From assembly GCA_016213345.1 (NCBI GenBank), contig JACRAO010000230.1, forward strand, positions 1-18,133: a stretch of DNA of 18,133 nt, given 5' to 3'. The notes beneath the pieces were generated by a model. The model was not told where the DNA came from, searched no databases, and was given only the letters and a program-made list of their open reading frames with translations. The stretch is from Bdellovibrio sp. GTDB taxonomy: Bacteria > Bdellovibrionota > UBA1018. Position 1 is the stretch's first letter. Each line of letters starts with the position of its first letter. A program made the translations under genes and the position numbers. Shown piece after piece: positions 1 to 6,141 of this stretch.

Positions 1-1
1 A

Positions 2-21
2 GTCCCAAAGGGACATTTTTT
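2..21 (+). terminator. Rho-independent terminator of an off-window gene
   Basis: GTCCC (2-6) and GGGAC (10-14) form a perfect 5-bp stem with an AAA loop, followed one base later by six T (16-21). It probably ends a plus-strand transcript that starts before the window. The short stem and the window edge limit certainty. Confidence 0.55.
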
Positions 22-252
22 AAGCACAGAAAAAATCTAAAACCCCACCACCGCTGCATTACTCATTAGACACCCCGGTCTATTTTGCCCGCAAGCCTAT
101 AAGGCCAACCCTTGTCTTTTTTTTACTGTCTGGATCACAGAGAAAAAATATTATCTATATTGTGTTTATATTATTTTTGTGATATCAATTAGAACGGTTA
201 AATAGGGATTATGCAGGGCATAGTCAGGTTAATTTAGCCAGATTTACTTAGT
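22..252. other. Intergenic region upstream of the exported protein gene
   Basis: No gene is seen here. A T8 run at 119-126 follows a weak AAGG/CCTT hairpin. At 77-90 there is a GGTCTATTTTGCCC stretch resembling the repeated TTTTGCC element found upstream of the sigma-54 promoters further right, but no sigma-54 promoter is present here. The 145-210 part is very AT-rich and probably contains the promoter of the next gene, with no clear -35/-10 pair. Confidence 0.4.
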
Positions 253-264
253 GTGATTAGTATT

Positions 265-2049
265 ATGTATAGTTTAGCTTTTTTTATTTTATCTTGTTTT
301 GTCTTGTCTGATTTTTATACACCCAATGCGCTTGCAGGAACTCCAAAAGGCATATGCGAGCAGCTTCTTCGAGATGACTACGTTGCAGACGTAACATCTG
401 GTTCTCTTAGTTACGAACAAGGATATACGATAAGCGAAATAATAAGGCACGTAGAGGAAGCGCCTAAAAGTGCAGATATTGCAATACCAGATCCTAATAC
501 AATTGTTTCAGTTTTTTCACTTGCAGATGATAACTTAATGTATTATCAAACGGCAATTGGACCTGATATTGGGACTCCGCGAATACCTTATAGGTATTTT
601 GAACCATGCTCTCATTCAATAGTAAGACATTTTTTTTATGCTCATGCTCATACCGGAAATGCGACTAGAGCATTAGAAGTCGTCCCGTTTTTGACATATC
701 TTAAACGGCAAACCTCAACGTTAGCAGAAGTAAAAAGACATTTAGAGTTTCCAGCTGACCCAAGGTTCATAAAATATTTAGAAATTAAATACGGTTTTGC
801 ATCAACCGAAAAAATAGAGCCTTCTGTAAAAAGAGTAGCAATTAATCCAAAAATCCATGCATTTTCAAGAATAGTGAGCAGGCAAACTGCAACTGCTTAT
901 GATACAAACGGAAACCCAATATTTTTTGTACATACACAATTGCCATGGGAAATGGAGCCAGGGTTTGCTTATCTGACTGCAAGAATAAACCCATATGTAA
1001 TGAACTACGAGTGGGGGAGAGCTAGCGCATTAACTTCTCTAAAGCCTGACAGCAAAGAACTGCAATTTACTATAAAACTTGGCAAACAATGGCTTACACT
1101 CTTGACCTTACATGATGTTATTATTCATAATGGTGATCCAGGTAAAGCAAATATTTATATACTTGCAATGGATAAAGAACATCAGAGACTTTATCAAGCA
1201 AAGCGTATATATGGCTTTAGACCAGTTGGCTTATCGCGTGATGATCCAGAAAAAATGGTTTTAAAAAAGTCTTTAATGGATGCAATTCAAGAATTTGAAC
1301 CATTTGACTTGATACCAAAAGTATACGAAGTAGCCGAGGATTTTCACATATCTCCGATACTTGCCTTTTCTTTGTTAACGGAAATTAGAAAAATCAATTT
1401 AAATCTAATAGGCGTACCACCACCAGAAGCACAAGGTTTTGGATTTTTAAATTCAATCTTATATATAATAGAGATTCAAGATAGAACTTTACTCACGCGT
1501 TTAAGACTAAACGCACTTGCAAAAAAATATAAAATTGCGGAGTCTGCAGTTTTAAAACTTGCCCAAGAAGAAGGAGTTTTTGATGGAGACCCCTGGAAAC
1601 CAGTAGGTACACCAGAAGATAAAAAAAACACAAATGTAAAAGTTACGCTTGACCTAAAACAATATCAGGCAATTAAACTTGAACGTTATTTAAAAAGAAA
1701 TATTAAAAAACCGCCAGAAGATATATTTAATTTAGATGATATTTTTGCTAAACTATTAGCACTATATAGAGAGGAATTGAGAGCATTTGGTATTAATGAT
1801 CCAGACAAAGAAATAAAAAAAATGCGGTTTTTAATAAAAAATATCGATGAAGATGTAATAATTGCATATAACTCATCAACCTTGTCCAAAAAATTGCAAG
1901 CTAGCTTTACACGTAGTTCATGTTTCTTTAGTGGGGTAGATTTAATTAGAGCATTTGCTAATACGTCTGATGCTGGATATGACGTGCCAAATATTGCACC
2001 TATAGGAGCCACCAGATACTGGTACAGAAAATATGGATTCCGTTGGTAA
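265..2049 (+). CDS. Exported protein of unknown function
   Basis: I do not recognise this family. The frame is open from a GTG at 253, and the ATG at 265 is the first ATG; neither has a clear Shine-Dalgarno sequence, so the start is uncertain. From 265 the protein is about 594 residues. Its N-terminus is hydrophobic (MYSLAFFILSCFVLS) and ends in NALA before GTPKG, a plausible signal-peptidase I site, although the usual Lys/Arg before the hydrophobic core is missing. The mature part is soluble-looking, with no further membrane segment and few cysteines. A segment HNGDPGKAN near the middle has the D-x4-N spacing of kinase catalytic loops (compare HADPHPGN of ABC1 kinases), but no DFG-like motif follows, so kinase function is not claimed. 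The gene stands alone, followed by an inverted repeat at 2059-2090 and then the sigma-54 locus. It is probably a periplasmic or surface protein. Confidence 0.75.
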   Translation: MYSLAFFILSCFVLSDFYTPNALAGTPKGICEQLLRDDYVADVTSGSLSYEQGYTISEIIRHVEEAPKSADIAIPDPNTIVSVFSLADDNLMYYQTAIGPDIGTPRIPYRYFEPCSHSIVRHFFYAHAHTGNATRALEVVPFLTYLKRQTSTLAEVKRHLEFPADPRFIKYLEIKYGFASTEKIEPSVKRVAINPKIHAFSRIVSRQTATAYDTNGNPIFFVHTQLPWEMEPGFAYLTARINPYVMNYEWGRASALTSLKPDSKELQFTIKLGKQWLTLLTLHDVIIHNGDPGKANIYILAMDKEHQRLYQAKRIYGFRPVGLSRDDPEKMVLKKSLMDAIQEFEPFDLIPKVYEVAEDFHISPILAFSLLTEIRKINLNLIGVPPPEAQGFGFLNSILYIIEIQDRTLLTRLRLNALAKKYKIAESAVLKLAQEEGVFDGDPWKPVGTPEDKKNTNVKVTLDLKQYQAIKLERYLKRNIKKPPEDIFNLDDIFAKLLALYREELRAFGINDPDKEIKKMRFLIKNIDEDVIIAYNSSTLSKKLQASFTRSSCFFSGVDLIRAFANTSDAGYDVPNIAPIGATRYWYRKYGFRW

Positions 2050-2058
2050 AAGATATCA

Positions 2059-2090
2059 CTCTTTAGTTCAGTCTATACTGCAATAAAGAG
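2059..2090. repeat. Inverted repeat after the exported protein gene
   Basis: CTCTTTA (2059-2065) and TAAAGAG (2084-2090) are perfect inverted arms, with a second inner pair CAGT/ACTG around CTAT. In RNA this makes one long imperfect hairpin just after the stop at 2049, with five T shortly after it (2096-2100). It may be a weak terminator, or a regulator site lying about 100 bp before the sigma-54 start point. Confidence 0.45.
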
Positions 2091-2132
2091 GTCCATTTTT
2101 GCCTCATTTTGTGTCTGTTTGCCCGTTTTTTG
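2091..2132 (+). promoter_or_regulatory. Phased TTTTGCC-type repeats, candidate activator-binding sites
   Basis: T-runs each followed by G occur with the G at 2101, 2111, 2121 and 2132, i.e. every 10-11 bp (TTTTGCC, TTTTGTG, GTTTGCC, TTTTGTC). The first 21 bases match a segment at 5923-5943, upstream of another sigma-54 promoter, at 19 positions. The array lies about 50-90 bp upstream of the predicted sigma-54 start point, where enhancer-type activators bind. Helically phased T-tracts also predict intrinsic DNA bending, which would help looping. The binding function is inferred. Confidence 0.5.
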
Positions 2133-2153
2133 TCTAAAACAACCAGCATTTTT

Positions 2154-2169
2154 TGGCACGACTTTTGCT
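2154..2169 (+). promoter_or_regulatory. Sigma-54 promoter of the HPt gene
   Basis: TGGCAC-GACTT-TTGCT matches the RpoN consensus exactly. The invariant GG is at 2155-2156 and the GC at 2167-2168, separated by 10 bp. Transcription would begin near 2180, giving a leader of about 195 nt before the HPt start codon. Confidence 0.9.
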
Positions 2170-2179
2170 AGTTAGGCAA

Positions 2180-2375
2180 TGTTTCAAATGCTTAATCCGA
2201 GAGGAGGAGGGTTTTACAGAAACAGAGGTCACTCCAATTCTGCCGTTTGGTATTATCACGGGTTGTTCGCAGATGGTATCCCGTGTGTTAGAGTAGACCT
2301 GGAGATATCTAGGAACTCCAGGAAAGCCAGAGGATAATATTTCCAGGTCTACTTTAGCAAAAAAAGGAAAACTGT
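2180..2375 (+). promoter_or_regulatory. Structured 5' leader with alternative hairpins and AGGA motifs
   Basis: This leader has no convincing small ORF. Arms 2290-2308 and 2337-2355 pair over 19 bp (17 Watson-Crick, two G-U). The core of the left arm, CCTGGAG (2298-2304), can instead pair with CTCCAGG (2316-2322), so the two hairpins exclude each other. A third stem is CACGGG (2257-2262) with CCCGTG (2280-2285). GGA motifs occur at 2203, 2206, 2312, 2321 and 2332, three of them in the 28-nt loop, and another lies in the ribosome binding site (AGGA 2365-2368). Multiple looped GGA plus one at the Shine-Dalgarno is typical of CsrA/RsmA targets. A CsrA role is inferred, and no csrA is in the window. 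Confidence 0.6.
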
Positions 2376-2753
2376 ATGAATGCGGCTGAGAAACAGGACT
2401 CTTCAGTGGATTTTCGATTCTTAAACGAAATTTTAGTAAACGATCAAGCAAAGGGAAAATTAGTAATAAAAAAGGTCGTGGAAATATTTTTTAACCAGTC
2501 CAGTCTGTTCTTGGGGCAAATTCAAAGTAATTTAAAAATTGGAGATACAGGGGAGCTTGCCTCTGTTGCTCATAAGTTTCGTTCAAATGCATCCTGTGTG
2601 GGGGCAATTAAACTCATGAAGCTATTAGAAAAATTTGAATTCGATGGTGCTCAAGTTTTAAAAGAAGACTGGACCCAAAGTGTAAAGTCAGTAGAAGACG
2701 AACTTTCAGTTGTAAAAGAACAACTAAAAAACTTCATTGCACACTTTAATTAA
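2376..2753 (+). CDS. Stand-alone HPt phosphotransfer protein
   Basis: The 125-residue protein is almost entirely one histidine phosphotransfer domain. The signature AHKFRSNASCVGA matches the HPt motif (AHxLKGSSxxxGA), with His66 the expected phospho-acceptor; the rest is predicted as a four-helix bundle. There is no kinase or receiver part, so it must shuttle phosphate between other proteins in the cytoplasm. The ATG is preceded by AAAAAGGAAAACTGT, giving AGGA at a 7-nt spacing. It is transcribed from the sigma-54 promoter at 2154-2169 through a long folded leader. Its stop overlaps the stop of the opposite-strand receiver gene in the palindrome TTAA (2750-2753). Natural partners nearby are the hybrid kinase (6142-8574) as donor and the receivers of the NtrC-type activator or the small response regulator as acceptors. 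Confidence 0.88.
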   Translation: MNAAEKQDSSVDFRFLNEILVNDQAKGKLVIKKVVEIFFNQSSLFLGQIQSNLKIGDTGELASVAHKFRSNASCVGAIKLMKLLEKFEFDGAQVLKEDWTQSVKSVEDELSVVKEQLKNFIAHFN

Positions 2754-3211
2754 GCAGGATTATACAGCAAATATGATCCTAAAATAGACTTAAGATCCTT
2801 GATCCTAAATGGTTTTTGCAAAAAACACGGATAGGTTTGCTTTTTTCCTAAAAATTCGAAAATCTTATGCAATGACAAGCTTGACATAAGTAAAACAGGC
2901 ATTTTGGGATACACAGAGTTAAAAAAATTCCAAAGATCTATTCCTGTTACGTTCCCATTTAGAAAAATATCCAAAACAACCAAGTCATACGGTTTTTCAG
3001 ATAAAAAGCATTTTGACGCCTGAACTTTTTTTAATAGAACCTCAGCAGAGGTAAACCATTCCCAATCAAAAGGGATGCCAAATGTGCTTAATGTTGAACA
3101 CATGATCTGCTCTAACCCCATATCATCTTCAACAAAAGCAATCTTCTTTTTTTCTGAAATTAAGTGCCTATAAAAAACCTGGTCTGAAGATAGTTGTTTT
3201 TTCACATTCAT
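2750..3211 (-). CDS. Single-domain response regulator (receiver)
   Basis: A receiver domain fills nearly the whole protein and no output domain follows. Counting from the ATG at 3211 (153 residues), the acidic pair Asp29-Asp30 lies in AFVEDD, phospho-acceptor Asp81 in LVVLDIF, the switch Ser in LMSS (110-111) and Lys133 in QKPF. The frame stays open to a TTG at 3241, but that codon lies inside a perfect sigma-54 promoter (3241-3225), so it cannot be the start of this transcript. The predicted start point, about 3214, leaves only about 3 nt before the ATG, a nearly leaderless message. The protein may act as a phosphate sink for the HPt protein or as a diffusible output, as CheY-like proteins do. 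It ends tail to tail with the HPt gene, with a 4-bp overlap. Confidence 0.85.
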   Translation of the reverse strand: MNVKKQLSSDQVFYRHLISEKKKIAFVEDDMGLEQIMCSTLSTFGIPFDWEWFTSAEVLLKKVQASKCFLSEKPYDLVVLDIFLNGNVTGIDLWNFFNSVYPKMPVLLMSSLSLHKIFEFLGKKQTYPCFLQKPFRIKDLKSILGSYLLYNPA

Positions 3212-3224
3212 CTCATACTGCGAT

Positions 3225-3240
3225 AGCAAGTTGCGTGCCA
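3225..3240 (-). promoter_or_regulatory. Sigma-54 promoter of the receiver gene
   Basis: Read on the minus strand, TGGCAC-GCAAC-TTGCT is a perfect RpoN promoter, with GG at 3239-3238 and GC at 3227-3226, 10 bp between them. The predicted start point is near 3214, just before the ATG at 3211. Confidence 0.9.
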
Positions 3241-3246
3241 AATAAT

Positions 3247-3339
3247 AAATTTACGATATCTGATAAATTTCTCGTACTTAGTGCTTATACGAGGTTTTGG
3301 TAAGGCAGCTAATGCCCCTCTAAGAGCATAAAATGCCCC
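3247..3339. promoter_or_regulatory. Inverted and direct repeats between divergent promoters
   Basis: The gap between the receiver and activator genes holds AAATTTA/TAAATTT (3247-3253 and 3264-3270), CTCGTA/TACGAG (3271-3276 and 3288-3293), and two direct copies of AATGCCCC (3311-3318 and 3332-3339), 21 bp or two helical turns apart. The last resembles the TTTTGCCCC element near the other sigma-54 promoters. All lie 30-125 bp upstream of the sigma-54 start at about 3214. They are candidate activator or autoregulator sites; function is inferred. Confidence 0.4.
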
Positions 3340-3345
3340 AAGCTA

Positions 3346-3374
3346 TTGACACATAGGGTCATATGGTTTAGAGT
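3346..3374 (+). promoter_or_regulatory. Sigma-70 type promoter of the activator gene
   Basis: A perfect -35 TTGACA (3346-3351) is followed after 17 bp by TAGAGT (3369-3374), four of six matches to TATAAT. The start point would be near 3381, between this and the ribosome binding site of the GTG at 3403. The activator would therefore be made by the vegetative polymerase while its targets use sigma-54. Confidence 0.6.
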
Positions 3375-3402
3375 GGCCTCTTTGGAAGGCGGTAAAAAGA
3401 GT

Positions 3403-4794
3403 GTGGATCTAGCTAAAAAGATTTGTATTGTTGATGACGATATTGGTAGCTGTGAGTTAACAAAGGGTTTTTGCGAACAATATGGTTTTGGATCGCAAGT
3501 TTTTCTGTCATCTCAAGAAGCTATAAAATTTCTCGAACAGTTTGATAACAAAAATAAAAACCCATTTTCTCTTATTATCTGTGACTTAAAAATGCCTGAA
3601 ATTGATGGAATTGAATTTATTAATCGGCTGAACTACTTGGATCAAAAACCACCAGTTATTTTACTGACAGCCCATGGATCAGTCGATACTGCGATTGAGT
3701 GTCTGAACTCTGGAGCTGCTGATTATCTTACAAAACCAGTTAATTTTAATGAACTTTTAATTATTTGCAATAGAGCAATTAAGATCCATGAGATGGAAGA
3801 AGACTATACGCTATTAAAAAAAGAGCTCTATAAAACATATCTTCTAGAAGATATGGTTGGTAAAAGCACTCAAATTAAAAATGTATTTGAATTTATTCAG
3901 AAAGTATCCAAAGTATCATGTAATGTGCTGATTACTGGTGAAAGTGGCACTGGCAAGGAAATGGTAGCAAGAGCCATCCATAACCAGCAATTTAAGTCTA
4001 ATTCGGGTATACCTTTTGTTGCTATTAACTGTTCTTCTATTCCAGAAACGCTTTTAGAATCTGAGCTCTTTGGTCATGCTAAAGGCTCTTTTACTGGAGC
4101 TACTAATTGCAGACGCGGTCTTTTAGAGGATGCTAATGGAGGAACCGTATTTTTAGATGAAATTGGCGAACTGCCCGTTTACCTGCAGGCAAAACTGCTG
4201 CGTTTTCTGCAAGAAAGAAAAATTAAACCAGTTGGAGATAACACTTATAAGTATTTAGATGTGAGAATTATTGCTGCTACCAATATGAATCTCAAAGAAG
4301 CTACAAAAGTGGGAACATTTAGAGAGGATTTGTATTTTAGAATGTGCGTTGCTCCTATAGAGATCCCACCGCTGAGACACAGAAAGGACGATATTATTCT
4401 CTTAGCAGAGCATTTTTTAAAAAAGTATACTCAAAAATTTAATGTAAAGATTTTGGGTTTTTCAAGAACTGCTATTGCTAAACTCTTAAAATTAGACTGG
4501 CCTGGCAATGTAAGAGAGTTAGAAAATACTGTCGAAAGAGCTGTGGTATTTTGTGACGAAAAATTTATTAACGAAAAGGATATTCAAGTACCTGATCTTA
4601 ACAAGGGTAATGCTGATATTGTTAAGTTGTTTTCAAGTTTAAAGCCACTTGAGGAAATTGAAAAAGAATATATTGAATATGTACTTCTTTGCACGGGCCA
4701 CAAAAAAGAAAAAGCTGCCGATATTCTTAAGATAAACCGAAAAACTCTCTATAGAAAACAACATGAATATGAAATTTTTAAACAGAACCATTAG
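3403..4794 (+). CDS. NtrC-family sigma-54 activator, REC-AAA-Fis
   Basis: A cytoplasmic transcription activator that uses ATP hydrolysis to open sigma-54 promoters. Numbering from the GTG at 3403 (463 residues): the receiver domain 1-120 carries Asp61 in IICDLKMPE and Lys in YLTKP. The AAA+ domain has Walker A GESGTGKE (179-186), the sigma-54 contact loop GSFTGA (228-233, Ser for the usual Ala of GAFTGA) and Walker B FLDEIG (250-255). PGNVRELEN follows, and the C-terminus is a Fis-type helix-turn-helix (KAADILKINRKTLYRK). The frame is open up to a TTG at 3346, but that codon is the -35 box of a good promoter. GTG 3403 has GGAAGG/GGCGG upstream and begins just before the receiver fold. Its 3' end overlaps the convergent stress-protein gene by 17 bp. 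It is the obvious regulator of the sigma-54 promoters around it. Confidence 0.93.
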   Translation: MDLAKKICIVDDDIGSCELTKGFCEQYGFGSQVFLSSQEAIKFLEQFDNKNKNPFSLIICDLKMPEIDGIEFINRLNYLDQKPPVILLTAHGSVDTAIECLNSGAADYLTKPVNFNELLIICNRAIKIHEMEEDYTLLKKELYKTYLLEDMVGKSTQIKNVFEFIQKVSKVSCNVLITGESGTGKEMVARAIHNQQFKSNSGIPFVAINCSSIPETLLESELFGHAKGSFTGATNCRRGLLEDANGGTVFLDEIGELPVYLQAKLLRFLQERKIKPVGDNTYKYLDVRIIAATNMNLKEATKVGTFREDLYFRMCVAPIEIPPLRHRKDDIILLAEHFLKKYTQKFNVKILGFSRTAIAKLLKLDWPGNVRELENTVERAVVFCDEKFINEKDIQVPDLNKGNADIVKLFSSLKPLEEIEKEYIEYVLLCTGHKKEKAADILKINRKTLYRKQHEYEIFKQNH

Positions 4795-5812
4795 TTGATG
4801 TACTATAAGCAGCATATTTTGCATGTGTGATGTAGTCTTTTATATTTTCTAAGGCGTCATAGCAGCTACTCTGAAATGGAAACCGTGCAACGTAAATTGG
4901 ACAACTGGATGAAAGTGAAGAAAGTTTCAGATATTTTATGTCTTTTGGATCAAACGAAATTAAATCATAGTTTCCTTCTATTTGAGTTTGTAAAATTTCA
5001 TCTTCTAAAGAATTAGGATCATCTTTGCCTATTTTTATATCAACCAAAACCCCTTCTTGTTTAGCTATTTTGAACCATTGAGAAATAGTCTTTAGATGGG
5101 AGTTTCGTTCCATCATCAAACCAGGATCGTAAAATGGAATTCCGGTGCCTGATATGATTTCTGCTGAAAAGAAGTAATTTTTTGTTTTTTTTATAAATTT
5201 ATAGAAAATTGTGAGTTTGGCATTTAATTTTTTTGCTATTTTTAAAATATTTTTAAATTCGTCGTATTCTTGAGAGAAATTTGGAGAGCCAGGAAAAAAC
5301 GTTAAATACATAATATTGCTGATCTTTTGATTTGACCTAATATTTGGCTGTGAAACTATAACTGGTATTTTTGATTCTAAACAAAGAAGTTCGGAGAAGT
5401 GTAAATTAAAGAAATTAAAAAATTTTTTCTTAAAATCATCCATAACAATTACCAAATCAGTGTGTGTAATATGAGTGTAAAATGACAAATATTGAGAACG
5501 GGATAGATCTGTATATGTTTCCCAATTAAAAATATGAGGTGGTAGTATTTTTACTGAGTGTGGATAGATATTTTTTGTCATTTCTTTTAACCAGTTGGGA
5601 TCCAGAAATTTGTCCAATTCTGGCCATGGTTTTTTTATAGGAAGTGCACCGTATGAAAACAGAATAGGTTCGATGTTACACTGTTCGAAATTAATTAATT
5701 CTTTGAAGTTAAGCAAAATTTTCATGCATAAGTCTGCGTTAAAACATGAGGATTCATCAATAGCTACCTTAATTTGCTTAAAAGATTCTGAAGTCACTTG
5801 AGAGGAAATCAC
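4778..5812 (-). CDS. Tandem universal stress protein-like protein
   Basis: The 344 residues look like two diverged universal-stress (UspA-like) halves. The first begins KVAIDESSCFNAD, resembling the beta1 strand of Usp proteins, and ends with TDLVIVMDD, then FSELLCLESKIPVIVSQP, matching the Usp ending that leads to the last strand. The second begins NIMYLTFFPGSPNFSQE and ends YDLISFDP then CPIYVARF. The usual ATP-binding G-x2-G-x9-G motif is not visible in either half, so it is more likely a non-ATP-binding type. The start is GTG with AAAGG at a 5-nt spacing. A sigma-54 promoter lies 40-57 bp upstream, so expression should follow the adjacent NtrC-type activator, whose gene it overlaps at the 3' end. 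No membrane segment is seen. The family call rests on pattern and context only. Confidence 0.65.
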   Translation of the reverse strand: MISSQVTSESFKQIKVAIDESSCFNADLCMKILLNFKELINFEQCNIEPILFSYGALPIKKPWPELDKFLDPNWLKEMTKNIYPHSVKILPPHIFNWETYTDLSRSQYLSFYTHITHTDLVIVMDDFKKKFFNFFNLHFSELLCLESKIPVIVSQPNIRSNQKISNIMYLTFFPGSPNFSQEYDEFKNILKIAKKLNAKLTIFYKFIKKTKNYFFSAEIISGTGIPFYDPGLMMERNSHLKTISQWFKIAKQEGVLVDIKIGKDDPNSLEDEILQTQIEGNYDLISFDPKDIKYLKLSSLSSSCPIYVARFPFQSSCYDALENIKDYITHAKYAAYSTSTNGSV

Positions 5813-5852
5813 ACACGCCTTTCTATAAAAATGGAGTCGCTGCGTTTATGTT

Positions 5853-5868
5853 TGCAATTCTTATGCCA
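5853..5868 (-). promoter_or_regulatory. Sigma-54 promoter of the stress-protein gene
   Basis: On the minus strand, TGGCAT-AAGAA-TTGCA has GG at 5867-5866 and GC at 5855-5854 with the required 10 bp between. The predicted start point is near 5842, giving a leader of about 30 nt with an AAAGG ribosome binding site. Confidence 0.85.
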
Positions 5869-5922
5869 ATTGCTTTTCTTGTGTCTTGTCGCACGGGGTC
5901 AATCTATAAGGACTATCGATCT

Positions 5923-5945
5923 GTCCAATTTTGCCCCATTTTGCC
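5923..5945. promoter_or_regulatory. Candidate activator-binding element shared with the HPt promoter
   Basis: Two direct copies of TTTTGCC (5929-5935 and 5939-5945) sit 10 bp apart. Positions 5923-5943 match 2091-2111 at 19 of 21 positions. The element lies 81-103 bp upstream of the sigma-54 start near 5842, a normal enhancer distance. It is inverted relative to its promoter compared with the HPt copy, which enhancers tolerate. Binding is inferred. Confidence 0.55.
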
Positions 5946-6141
5946 AAAATCTGGAGTATTTTCTCACCCAAAACTTAGCCATTCCTATTGATTGTTCTTC
6001 TTGCTTAGAATCCCACCATTAATTGATAATATTGAGCATCAGTATAATGGTTTTTTAAACATATTATATACAAATATTATTCAAAATATCAATAGACAAA
6101 TTCTTAATATTTTGTTACTAAGAATTTGTTTTTAGTTAGGC
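5946..6141 (+). promoter_or_regulatory. Promoter and leader hairpin of the hybrid kinase gene
   Basis: A perfect TATAAT (6043-6048) has a weak -35 TTAATT (6019-6024) 18 bp upstream, putting the start near 6055. In the leader, ACAAATTCTTA (6096-6106) and TAAGAATTTGT (6119-6129) are perfect 11-bp inverted arms with a 12-nt loop, followed by a short T-run, 12 nt before the ATG. It could be an operator, an attenuator-like hairpin or a weak AT-rich terminator. Confidence 0.45.

Noticed and set aside
1975..1995. TTGGCACG on the minus strand inside the exported protein gene
   Set aside because: The -12 GC is missing at the required distance (CC instead), so it is a half-site only.
2180..2375. Small ORF after the strong GAGGAGGAGG in the HPt leader
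   Set aside because: No ATG, GTG or TTG with a useful frame lies at a normal distance after it.
5798..6022. Plus-strand open frame of 74 codons with a hydrophobic start
   Set aside because: It overlaps the start, sigma-54 promoter and candidate enhancer of the opposite-strand stress-protein gene, and has no ribosome binding site.
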